Positions 1 to 11,800 of a DNA stretch of 64,000 nt are shown here, piece after piece. This DNA is from Trebouxia sp. TZW2008 (Eukaryota; Chlorophyta; Trebouxiophyceae; Trebouxiales; Trebouxiaceae): NCBI GenBank assembly GCA_002118135.1, contig BDIU01000277.1:186001-250000 (forward strand). Direction: 5' to 3'. The notes beneath the pieces are model-generated. The model was not told the origin of the DNA. It saw only the letters and a list, made by a program, of their open reading frames with translations, and did not search any database. Numbering within the stretch: position 1 is the stretch's first letter; each line of letters starts with the position of its first letter. A program made the translations under genes and the position numbers.

Positions 1-3000
1 AAAGAAATCACACCTTGGGTGGTTCCAGGGTCATTTTGACTCCTCGCTGCAAAACAGCAGCAGGGAAGCCTGGGCTGGGCATCGAGGTGAGCCAGAGGCG
101 GAAATCCTTGTGGCAGGTGTCAGGGCTGATGCTCTCCACAATGCGCTCTAGGGAGGGCATCCAGCTGACTGCCAGGTGGCAGTTCTGCAGGCACACCCAC
201 TGCCCCTTCTCCATGCCAGCTATCAGCACCTTCTCAGCCTGCAGATGAGCAAATGCAATTTTGAGCAATCAGCCAGATCAAAGCTATACTTTGGCCTTTC
301 TCCATGCCACCTGTCAACGCCTTGTCAGCCCGCAGTCACAGAAATGCACCCTCAAAGCAGACAGCATGTTCAGGATACAGTGGTCATTTACCGTGACAGT
401 TCTCAGCCTGCAAGTCCGCAGTAGGACATTCAGAATGCTCAGCATGTAAGGAACAGGCCCAGAAGGTCAGCTCATTCAAGCTTTCAGCCACAAATGAGAA
501 AGCATCCGGGCTTGTTTGCCCCGGACGCAGCACAGACAACATTGTGCAAGACAAGCATGATGCTATGTATGTCAGAAGTTCACCTTGGGACCTTGGCCTT
601 GACCCAGCGACACCTTTTCAAATTTCTTAGCAAAGCGCAGCTCGTCTGCCAGCTTCAGAAGATCAGCCATGGGGTCAGCTCCAGGGGACAGAACAAAGAT
701 GAGAGGGGTGACATTGTTGGAGTCCTGGAAGGCCCCTGCCAGGTTGAAAGGAGGCGGCTCTGTGAACCGGCTGCCCAAATTCTCTGCCACGAAGCTCTGA
801 ATGGCTAAGGACACCTGAGACGGGATAGACAATCTGAGTAGGCGACTATGTATCAATCCTCAAGGACTATGTTCACCTGGAGTCCTGCAGGGCCCTGGCC
901 AGATTGAAGGGAGGTGCCCCATGCATTGACTGCCCAGACTCTCAGCCACAAAGCTCTGAATGGCTAAAGACACCAGGGACAGAGATCAAAGTCTGCGGGT
1001 TGATTGATTGCGTGCTTGTTCGAGAGTCAATTGACTGACTGGATGGAGTGATTGATTGATTGTTTCATGGATTTGTTGACTGACCGATTGCAGACAGCAT
1101 ATAATGTATACTATTGATTGAGATAGCATTCATATAGCATGTGATTAGGCAATGCACCTCTACATTGCAAAGCTGTTAAATCCCTGATAGTAAGTGCATT
1201 GCTATAGCTATTGCTGTGGCAGTTACCTTGTCAGGGCGGAGGCAGCGTAGCACAGCCAGCTTCTGGAAAGAGCTTAGGCGGTTGTGCCACGGCTCTGGCA
1301 GCGGCACCTCATGTGCTTCATTGCTGTCAAACACAGCCTGGAAAGCCTCTGTTTGCTCTGTGAAGCTTGTTGCAAAGCCCTGGAAGCATGCAGTTTCAGA
1401 ATTCTGAACAGCTAATCTAAAAGCAAGCTCCCCATCGCTTTGGCAGTGCTGGGCTTTGTGACGTACTGACAAGTCAAGTGTTCACATCATCTACCTTAGC
1501 TCGCTGCATGCACAAGGATTACTTGCAATTCTGGTTCAAAGTGCAAAGCTGGCATGGACAAGACTCTCAGCACATGAAAAGATCAATGTGTGAAGATCTG
1601 AGAGATAACTTAACACATGACTGGAAGGTCTGTTTGAATGTATGAGCAGTCAAGAGGTGACCTGGAATGTGGGCAAAGCATTGAAATTCAGGATCTGTGT
1701 CCAAGACTTGTCTGTAAGCCATTGCGAAGCTGGGTTTGGCATGGCAGCCACAGGTCCTGAGGTCACCCCAGATAACAGAAAGCGCCACTCAGCTGCATGA
1801 AAAGACACAAGGTTGGCACCCAATGTTGCTGAAGCTTGGCGCAATCAGGTAGCACACATTCGTTAGATCGCTTAACAAAAGTTGATAAGCGTACACAGCT
1901 ACTGGCAAGGTGCCAGCCATTGGCATGGTACCCTTCGTGCTAATAGCTAACAGCACCTCACCTGGGTCAATCTCCTTTCTGTTTTGCAGGATCTTGATGG
2001 CAAGAAGGAAGGAGAACATGAGCTTGTGGGCTTCAAACAGGCTGCGGCAGACATTGATGAACAGGGCGTAAGTGAAGGCCTCATTGAGAGCTTTACTGCG
2101 CTCCTCCACAGTCTCAGCCTGCAGCCACCATGTCCAAGGCCTTATGCCACATCAATCAATCAATTTTGACTGTTTCAAGGACCCAACAGGGGGGTCAAAC
2201 CAGCAATGTCAAGAGAATCATTCTGACATGAGGATTTGATACTGCAATGTCGCGGCATGATAATGCAACCTGCATGTGACAACTATTGCGTGCAAGAGGC
2301 TTTTGGCAGATGATGTGACCAGCAATGACATTGTGCCCTTGCGTCGAGTGTTAAATGAATGTGTTCCACAACACATCAGCATGATTCTCAGAACTAGCCA
2401 AGGACATGTACCTCACACGCTGCAAGCGAGCAATAGTGTCACATATTTTGCAGAAAGGATCGGGGAAGGTATCACACTGCCCAACAGCTTTGTCATGCTT
2501 CTCAAACAGAAGAACACATAACGCAACTTGGAGTAAGGTCTGATCCATTTGCCTTATGTATGCTTTCCAGGAAGACAGAAAAAATAGTCATTACAGGTGC
2601 ACAGACAGACAGACAGACGGGTACAGACTCACACAGAGCAGACTGACCTCAGGAGTGGCTTGCACGGTGCGCAGGAAGAGCGCCACAAACCAGGGCAGGC
2701 TGTATTGGTACATGGGGTCAATGCCTGCCAAGTCAGCAATGCAGAAGAAGAGTAGGCTGGCTCGCACGGCCACAGAGCGATACTGTTCTCTGGCAGCATC
2801 AATTTCCTCCTCTGTGCGTTCTGCCTCCTCAACTTTGCTGGCAATGTCATTGCTGGTAGCCTGCAATGTCAAGGCAGTTGATCACTGCTGTTCAACGGGC
2901 ATGGCGGCACATTTTCAAGGCATGACAGCCACACTGTGACAGCATCAACTTCCTGCTCTGTACGTTCCACTTCCTCGACCTTGCTGGCAATGTCATTGCT

Positions 3001-5850
3001 GGTGGCCTGCGCTGTCAAGCAGCTGATCAGCTTATTTGACCAGGCGCAGGTGCCGACAGTTGCAACATCAAACACCCTTCAGACAGCCATGCGTACTGAC
3101 CTAGTGTTGTGGTCAAGCAAGATGTTGGGATTGTCTACCAACAGGCAGCACATGGGCATATTGCGAGCTGTGCAGCCACGAGGTCAAGACAGCCAGGGCA
3201 CTGACCTGAGAAACTCGTAACACAAAACAGAGACACGCCAGGCAGGGCCTGTGTGGTGGCAGGCGTACCTTGGAGACGGCGAGGGTGTTGATGAGGTTCT
3301 CATCATCCAAGATGTTGCCCTGGCTGGCTGACAGCATCTGCAGGATAGTGTCCTCCAGCAGGCTCAGCTCTGTTTTCATGCGAGCATTGTTTACCATTAA
3401 GCTGGCCTTCATCTCAGAAAGATCTGGCCGCTCCTGCATGAATCAGAACTTTCCTCTTCATTTAGGCTTCAAAGCGTGTTGCCTAGCTGGCTGACAACAT
3501 CTGCAGGTTTGCTCAGTCATCATGGATGCATTGTGCACCATCAGGCTATCCTCCATCTCAGAGAGGTCTGGCCGATCCTGCATGTAACAGACTTTCATGT
3601 GTCATAGGGTCTCCACAGAGTGCTGGACTGAACAGTCAAGAGCCCTTGCACTTGCTTGACGTTCTCGCTGAGACCTAAATGCCATCAGGAAATGCTAATC
3701 ATTAAATGTCTAATGCATCAAACTTACCATAAAAAGTTGCAATTCTGAAAATCCTAAACCCTAATTCCTAACCCCGTCAGAATGGCCGCAGCTCAACGGC
3801 AGGGCTTGTGCTTCCTTCATGACGTTGGCCGCTACATCCTCACACCCATCTGGCGCAGTCATGGCTGCTGGCAAAAGGCCTGCTGCTGCATGTTCATTCT
3901 TACGCCACGCTATAGTCTGGCAGACTTCAAGAGATGATGTTCACCATGTGCAGATCAGGTCAATTTGCACAAAAGAGCCCAAGTGGATAGGCCTGACCTG
4001 GATGACTGTTGTGTCAAGCAGTTGCTCCTCCATGCCTTCAGGAGTAACGAAGAAGTTGAGCAGGGACACCTTGACAGACACCTCAGGGGGGTAGTGGGGG
4101 TTGGCCAGTTTGCTGGTCATGTAGAATCTGAAGTCAGGGTGGTAAGGCACCACATTGTCCCCAATCTTGATCACCTCGCTTCCTCCCTACAAATAAGTCA
4201 GACTGCAATTCAGTAGAGGGTTTTGGCTTGACTTACAGTCTTCCAGATTTCAGCTTGCTGCTTATGTAGAACCTGAAGTTGGGATGGCACGGCACCATGT
4301 CGTCCCCAACCTTTATGATCTCACTGCCTCCCTACAGATGTCAGCCAAATTGTTCATGCAAGGCAGTCACTTGAATTGGTTAGGATCTTGAGATAAAACA
4401 GGCACTTCAAGCAGTTTGCAGTGATTATGTTGGTCCTGGCCGGTCACATAGAACTGAAGCATCAGGACTGTTCTACGGCTATCGTGCTTGACAACTAGCA
4501 CAGTTTGCTTCTGCATGTTTTGCGCAGCGCTGCAAATATGAACTTGCACAAGGTACACATAGAGAATGTGAGCAAGCTGCCGCAGCAGCCCTCACTATTA
4601 GCAATGCTGTAAGTAGCTGGCCTTGTTGTGAGACCAGACCTGCTTGAAGGTCTGCTTGAGAAGCAGCGGCTCCAGGGCAGCTTCCAGGACTTCACCCACA
4701 TTCTCAGCCAGGACAGGCCGCCCAAAGCGCACAGCATTCTCCAATGTGCGAAGGAAGTCCTTGTCTGTCATTTTGATGATGTCCAACCCTGCTGTCTTCT
4801 CCATAGCCTTGATCCATTTGTTGGCTTGCCCCTGAGCAGTTGAGCCAACACGTGTCCAGGCAGCTGTTATATTTGAATTGCTGACTCGAAGCACATGGCA
4901 CAATGACAGTGTCACCAAACAGACACAAATTCGAATGACTTTTGTTCCTCTAAACACTGTTCATCTCTCAGGCATGCGCTTTACACACAGCAGATTCAAT
5001 GGTAAGCTGTACGTTGCAAAGTGCTAACTCAGCTTCTTCACCTGTGGCATGGCCAGAACAGTAGACTGTACAGTGCAAAGTGCTGGCCCACCAACTCTTT
5101 TGTGGCGCAGATAGCAGGTCGTGCCGCGAATCTACCATGGACATTAGGACAGCAAGCTATACAGAGCAGAGTGCTATTCCAGCAACATTGCTTTGTGGCA
5201 TTGACAGCAGATTGTACCTGAGGGTCAATCATGAGGGGCCAGCGGCGGGCCTTAGAGACAATGATGCCGTTTTCCACAGAGGTGGCGTCACTGGGCAGAC
5301 CAGCCAGGTTCCATTCCCTCACCTTTTGAGGCTCCTGCAAGCCGCTCAATTCTTCTGTCAGTCGCTGTGTCAACTGGGCTGAAAGTGCAATGCTTGGCAT
5401 TTGGCTGCAGCATATGCAAGTCGAAAGCCTGCCTTGATCAAAAGCATGTTTTGTGTCTCTTGTAGGACTCTGTTTTGCTCACGCTGATGTTGCAGTGCTC
5501 TGCATTTCAAGTCCAGCATGCGCAACCTGGTTAAGCATGCCTTGTTTCAGAAGCTTGACTATTTACTGGATTTGTAGCTCAAGACTTGAGCATGGCGTGC
5601 CAGCCAGCTAACACAGAAAACAGCAGTTGAGCCTGGCTCGGTGCAATGAGTGAAATCGCTAACCTGCAGTGTGTCGATGAGGTTGGTTTCTGGGGTGTGG
5701 GGCACTGCAGCAGTCTGCATTAGGGCGCGCCACTCCTGCTGCAGGCGCTGGCGGAAGGCCGGCGTGAAGGGGCCCGCATATGCAATGCAGCCAGCTGCCA
5801 CCACCACATCACCCACCACATTCTCCATGTCCTGCTCACAACAAGCTGTG
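1..5850 (-). other. Dynein AAA5 and start of AAA6
   Basis: AAA5 exons are near 5,666-5,840 ([14 protein letters not shown]), 5,219-5,380 ([18 protein letters not shown]) and 4,640-4,840 ([18 protein letters not shown]). Next come 3,990-4,187 ([16 protein letters not shown]), 3,270-3,435, 2,650-2,862 ([15 protein letters not shown]), 1,962-2,125 ([14 protein letters not shown]), 1,665-1,797, 1,228-1,382, 575-812 ([17 protein letters not shown]) and 14-240 ([25 protein letters not shown]). The last exon ends at a GT donor at 13/14, so the C-terminal cap is outside the window. Confidence 0.92.
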
Positions 5851-8800
5851 GTAACCTCAGATGAGTTTGTGCTGCTGTATAGGGATGTGCTGCAGTTACT
5901 TTAGCAATCAAGTAAAGAAATGAGCCAAACATGCCAGTTGACGCTGTGTAATGTGTATTGTCATGCAAACACCTGATGGCATGGCTGCCTGCAACGAACG
6001 TGCTGGTCAGCCATGACAACACCAACAGCTGATGCTGTGCAAACAAGACAGTAAGCCGTGCTAACTATGCAAGCATAACAAGCCATGCTAAGATTAACTG
6101 CCACTGATGTATAAGCACAGGCCTTACCACAGCCAGCTGCTGCACAGTGGTTTGCCAGCGGGTCTTCTCCCCGCCCAGGCCACCAATCAGCTTCTCAGCC
6201 CGGGTCAGCTTGACGGTGCAGTCCGCCACCTGCTGGGCTAAGCTCTCCTTCTTGGCTGTGGCCTCTGCATACTGAGCCTCCAGGCTGCGAATGTTGGCTT
6301 CAACTGCCTATACAAGCATGTTGACTTTCAAGCATCCCTAGAGCAGTCACTTTGACATGCAAACAATCAAGATGTGCTTGCCTAGAGCAGTCACTTTGAC
6401 TTGAAAGCAATCAAGACAGGCAACATGACTCAGACACGCCTAAGAAGGAAGGCTGCAGCATTGACCCACTGTCAGTGTTGTGTACATGAGCAAGCCAGCA
6501 ATGTTAAATATAAGCTGAGGCAAACAAAGCGGCAGTTCTCTGTCTTTGTTGGCAGTGTAGGCAGCATGTCCCCTTCACTGTCCTGGAGGCTCAAAGGCCT
6601 GGAGGCTCAAAGCCCAGTGATGCAAACATTGACAAGCCAAGGCAGAAGCTCATCTCGAAGTTGAGTGCTGCTGCATGAAGTGTTAGTGAGTAGTTGTGCT
6701 GCCAACAGGCGTGACGTTCAAGCTGAACAGCTTGCATCATACCTGCAGCTTGGCTTGGGCAGCTGCCAGCTCAGCCAGGGTGGCATCCAGCTGGCTCTGT
6801 GCCTGAGCCAGTGCAGCTCTCTTGGGTGCCACACTCAGGGCCACTGTGTGGTACTTATACATGGCACGCACCCACATACAGATGCTGGTGCACGCCTTGG
6901 AAACCTGCAGGTGAATACAGCCTTGAGCAAGAATGCAATGCTGTAGGTTTCAGAAACACATCCAACACAGCTTGCTGGTGCTGTGCTTGTTGTGGTTTGG
7001 TTACTTTGGGTGTTGCTGTGTCTGTCGCTTCTGCTGAAGTAATGCAGTCGCTGCCACCTCAGCTGCCAATATCCTATGCAGCCCTGCTTTTGCGGTGCTG
7101 AATTACTGGCAATAAGGCAAATATGACTTGCATGAGACCTCTACCGTGTCAGCAGTCTTAGGCATGTGTATCACGGTGCATGGCCCGTCAACCTCTCTGT
7201 GCTCTGCTGTACAGTCAGGTTCAAGCAATGTTCTGAGCGACGGCTTACCCTAGCCACTGCCTCTGGGGTAAATTCCTCCATGTCAATGTAGGGCTGGATG
7301 CGCTGGATGATGGCATCCTTGATGTTGTCCTTGTCATACGTGAACAGGCTGTCCAGGAACTTGGTGGGATCTGCCAGCAGGCGCTTGGCTGCGTCCCAGT
7401 AGTTTGGCACCTTCTTGCCCATCTTGGCGGGATCATCCACCATCTTGGGCTTCTCATCATACATGATGCAACAAGCCTGCAGCACAACAGCGTACACCTG
7501 ATGCAGTACTATCAAACTGTTACTATGTGATTGTGCTTCATGGTTTGCAACTTGCAGTTTGTCAACCTAGCTTTGCACTGAAGTGCTGGCAAAAGCTGCT
7601 CAGGGAGCTTGAAAAGGAGTAAGGCATTCAAGCTCTAACTGTAATGCAATGAGCTGACATCAGGACCATGCCATGTGCCATGTAGCAATGAAGATTTTGG
7701 CAGGCATGCATGTTGAAGGCAGTCTTGCTCAAAAGCAGCATCAGAGCTTGTGTTTGCAGACAGTCATTGTGCTTGGGAGCAGTGTTAGGGATCATGACTA
7801 TGAGCATGCACAGCGCTGGTCAAGCAACTGTACCTCCATGACCAGCTTGACCCCAGCAGGTGGGTTGGACAGGGACTTGACCTCCACCACGTCGTTCCTG
7901 GACAGGTTTTTCAGGCTGGCTGTGGCAGCCTCCAGGGCTGGCAAAGCCTCATCCAGGTCCCTCTGGGCATCATCTGCCATTGCCTTGGCCTGCAAAACAT
8001 AGCACAGTCTTCCTGAACAGCGTTCCTCAACAGAAACGTCATGGAGAGGTGTGACTCATGCGGCAATAACAAGTGAACAGCATTGCTCAACAGGAACATC
8101 AAGGAGAGGAGCGACATCATGCAGCAACAGTCAGAGGCATGTATCACCATGGAAGGCCTTGTTTCAGCTTGGACTGGGCTTGACACGCATTAGATAGGTG
8201 CAAGCCCCCAAGGATATTGAAAGACCAATGCATTGATGCATTGACCAATGCAAGATGGCCACTGCCAGAAGGATGCAGCTGTGTACCTGAGCAGCTTGCT
8301 CATTGGCCTCCTGCTCCTGCTGGGCCACGGCCTTCTGGGTGACGGCGGCCTCCTTCTTGTCAGCGGTGATGCGCACCATCATGGCTTCCACTTCCACTGC
8401 AGTCTTCTCCAGCACTGGCTGCAGCTGCCTCAGCTCAGCCTGCATTGCATGACCACCTCTTGTGCATGAGCATGTATGTGTAGCCAGTTGAAGACACCAG
8501 CTGTAATTATGCCAAGACTGAACGTGCCACTCTGACAGGTGCTGCAATGGCAAACGCTTGGCCACGTCAGCATCCAGCACATTTTGGCCTCCCTGTTGTG
8601 AAATACGTGTTATAATGTTTGTGACAAGGCAACATGTTTGTTGTGAGGAGCCAACAGACATTGTTTGGATCAGAAGGCTTCATTCTGGGTCAGGCATGGA
8701 TACATGCCCTTGAACTCAAGTGGCATACAGCTCAGGGTCCGTATTTGTAGACCTGATACTGACTATGAGCTTGTGACGTACATGCTGCCTGCAAAAGGCA

Positions 8801-11800
8801 AGCGTCGTAACGCACCTGCATGACCTCAACCTGGGCTGCAGTGGTGAGCAGCTTAGAGAGGCCGGCCTCCAGGCGCTGCCGGCTCACCCCAATGTCCTTG
8901 CGCTTCTCTGCCAGCAGCTTGATGAAGGTGGTCAGCAGCTCCAGGTAGCTGGCAGGAGTCACCTGTGCAGCCATCATTCATTCATTCATTCATTCATTCA
9001 TTCATTCATTCATTCATTCATTCATTCATTCATTCATTCATTCATTCATTCATATACTCATTCATCCAAGACGCATGCTAGGCAGGCTCAGCAGGCGCAG
9101 CTAGCTTTATAGAAGTCAGCTGTCTCCAGCCAGTTCGGTCCTGTGCTAATCTGAACAGTTCTGCAGTACTGAACAGTACTGAATGTGGGAGATGGAGAGA
9201 TCTTTGTGCACAATTGTCTGCCAAGTTGCCTTTGCATTACAGCCACCACCCCATGCACCAATGACCAGGCTCATAGCTTGCTGGCTACTGCAGATAGGTG
9301 GGGCACAATGCTGAGATTGCAGAGCTGCAGTGACCAGATTGCTGAAGCTCGTGCAGATTGAGGCCAGCACGTTGTCATGGTGCAGTAGGTCAAAGCAAGA
9401 CTCACATAGTTGTGGCGCCTGAGCTTCTCAAAGAAGCGCACTGAGTGGCGCTCAACAGACTGGTGGATGGCTGAGCAACAAGCAATGACACCGCTCTGCA
9501 GGTCAGGCTGCTTCTCATTGTTGAGAGGCACATCCTGCAAGCAGAAGGACACACAGTCTTACGAACAGACCAAATGTGCCAGTTCTGAGTTTTGACATGC
9601 TGATGCAAAAGTCAGGCTCACCCTTGCATATACTCAATTGTCCAGGTGCCACAGTGTGATCAGAGAGAAAGCACAGGTCAGGGCCTTGAACTTTTGAGCA
9701 AGTCTTGACTTGTTCAATCAGAAAGCAGATCTAATGCCCTGGTGTATACAGCAGTCAGGTGATATGCGGAGAACAATTTGCAATTGCTGTCATCTATACA
9801 GATGTCCAATCAAGATGGACTTGAATGTTCTGAGTGTAGACTGCAAAGAAGAAGACAGAAGACAGTTTACATTGCTGACCTGAAAAAAAGATGTGGCAAC
9901 TGAGGAAAGAGCTTCTGCGGGCCACTCCCTGAACCAGTCTATGGTGCAGCAGTTCACCAGGGCTGGGAACATACGCAAGCGCTGCCTGCAAATCATTCAG
10001 GCATCAGCTTCAGCATATCTGGGCCAGCTTGGCACCAGTCTAATACTGTCATTTCTGCAGTGGTATCACTGAAACTTGCCACATGATCATAGTCAGCACT
10101 GCCACAACAAATCTATTGACACCTCAGTCAGCTGACCTGAAAGCATCTCCAATGGGAGACATGCACAGCACCAGGTGCAGGTTCTGCTGCACTCTGTCCA
10201 CAAAGGCTGCCTGGATGGCCAGCTTGGTTGGGCTCTTGCCCTGGGCCTGTAACAGAGGCCTCATGATGCCTGAAATCTCCTCCACGTCTTCAGGCCTCAT
10301 CAAATTAGGGACCTCACCGCTGTTCAGGATGTTGTTGATGTCCTGCAGGCAGAAGGATGTTCAGATATTGAAAAAAAAGGGAGGAAGAAAGGCGGTTGGA
10401 ATAGGAGGGGAATGGGCCCACTGAATTGCTTTGGCATGCAGAGTGATTAGAAGACCAAGTCAAAGGCAGGACAATTTTGACAATGCTTATTGCTTCTGTA
10501 CAGGTTTGGAATGTATATGGAGACAAATAATGATACACACTCATGACTGACAGGTCAAAGTTCATCATGACATACCTAGACACTCTTGACATTTTGGTGG
10601 AGCGCAACAGACGCATCAGGCTTCCATGAGAAGGTACAAAAGGATGTGCTGATGCCCAGGCAGACGTGACTGATAACGTAAATCCAGGTTCTGTGTGACA
10701 AGCTAATGTCACAGACACAACATGGCAGTTGGGATGTGAACACACCTCCAGGAAGGTCTCATGAATGATTTGTGTGTCTGTGAACAGGAACACAGTCTGC
10801 TTGGCTTCCAATCCAGTGCGCTTAAGCAGCTTTTTCATGTTGTCTCTCCATTCATTCTTCCCATACCTGTTTGGCAAGAACAATCAAGGTGATGTTCAGC
10901 TCACAAACCCCTATCCAGATGTCAAGCATGTTTCAGATCCTGACCATGACAAGCGCGCGTAATGACTATCAGCTGGCTTTCGTCCAATCTGTTGCGCCAC
11001 AACAATCACAGCAAGCTTGGAGTGCACTCCTGCTAGGACATTGTCTCAATGTGCAAGTCTTGTGCATTGCCTGCCAACAATGTGTCACGCAGCACAGGTC
11101 CTGTCATGCTGTGACTGTATTGTGCGGCAGCCACATGTTTGTAATGTCAGCTTTGTGAAGATGACAGGCTTCATGTTGAGTAACAGTGAAGCAGTCCCAC
11201 GCACACAGATGAGCTGACCAATCTCAAGAGCTATGTTAAAAAATTTTGGAACTGCCTGGCAATTACCCCTTTGATAGCTCTATCTGGTAGACCTCAAATT
11301 CCTGCATGTGGGCTGCCAGGCGAGTAAGGCTCTGGCGGCCGCTGCCCCCCACGCCCAGCAGCAGGGCGTGACCCCTGGGCAGGCGGATCACGCGACTCAC
11401 CCGAGACACATGCTCCACAGCATCCAAAAACATGACCAGGCGCATGGGCGCGCTGCTGGTACTGTTATAGTCCTCCAGATATTCCTCTACTACCTGCACC
11501 ATAGGATCAGTTGGTGCTTGACAGGCCACAGCATGAGGACTGAGGTGCATCAGTCAATGAGCAGTTGCAGTCCTATTGCATGCATTGCAGGATCCGAGTC
11601 TGCTCACACTTGACCAGCTTCTCAAGTTTTATGAACTTCAGAAGCACGCATGTTTTGGTATGCTCAGAAATGGTGGGCACACCTGGCATTGGTACAGGTC
11701 ATGCTGCAACCCTCCACCCTCCTCTGTATTATCTGTATCAAGATCTTCAAGGCTGGTGTGAGCGTTACAGACATATGAAGACAGGCAGCCAGCGCATGCC

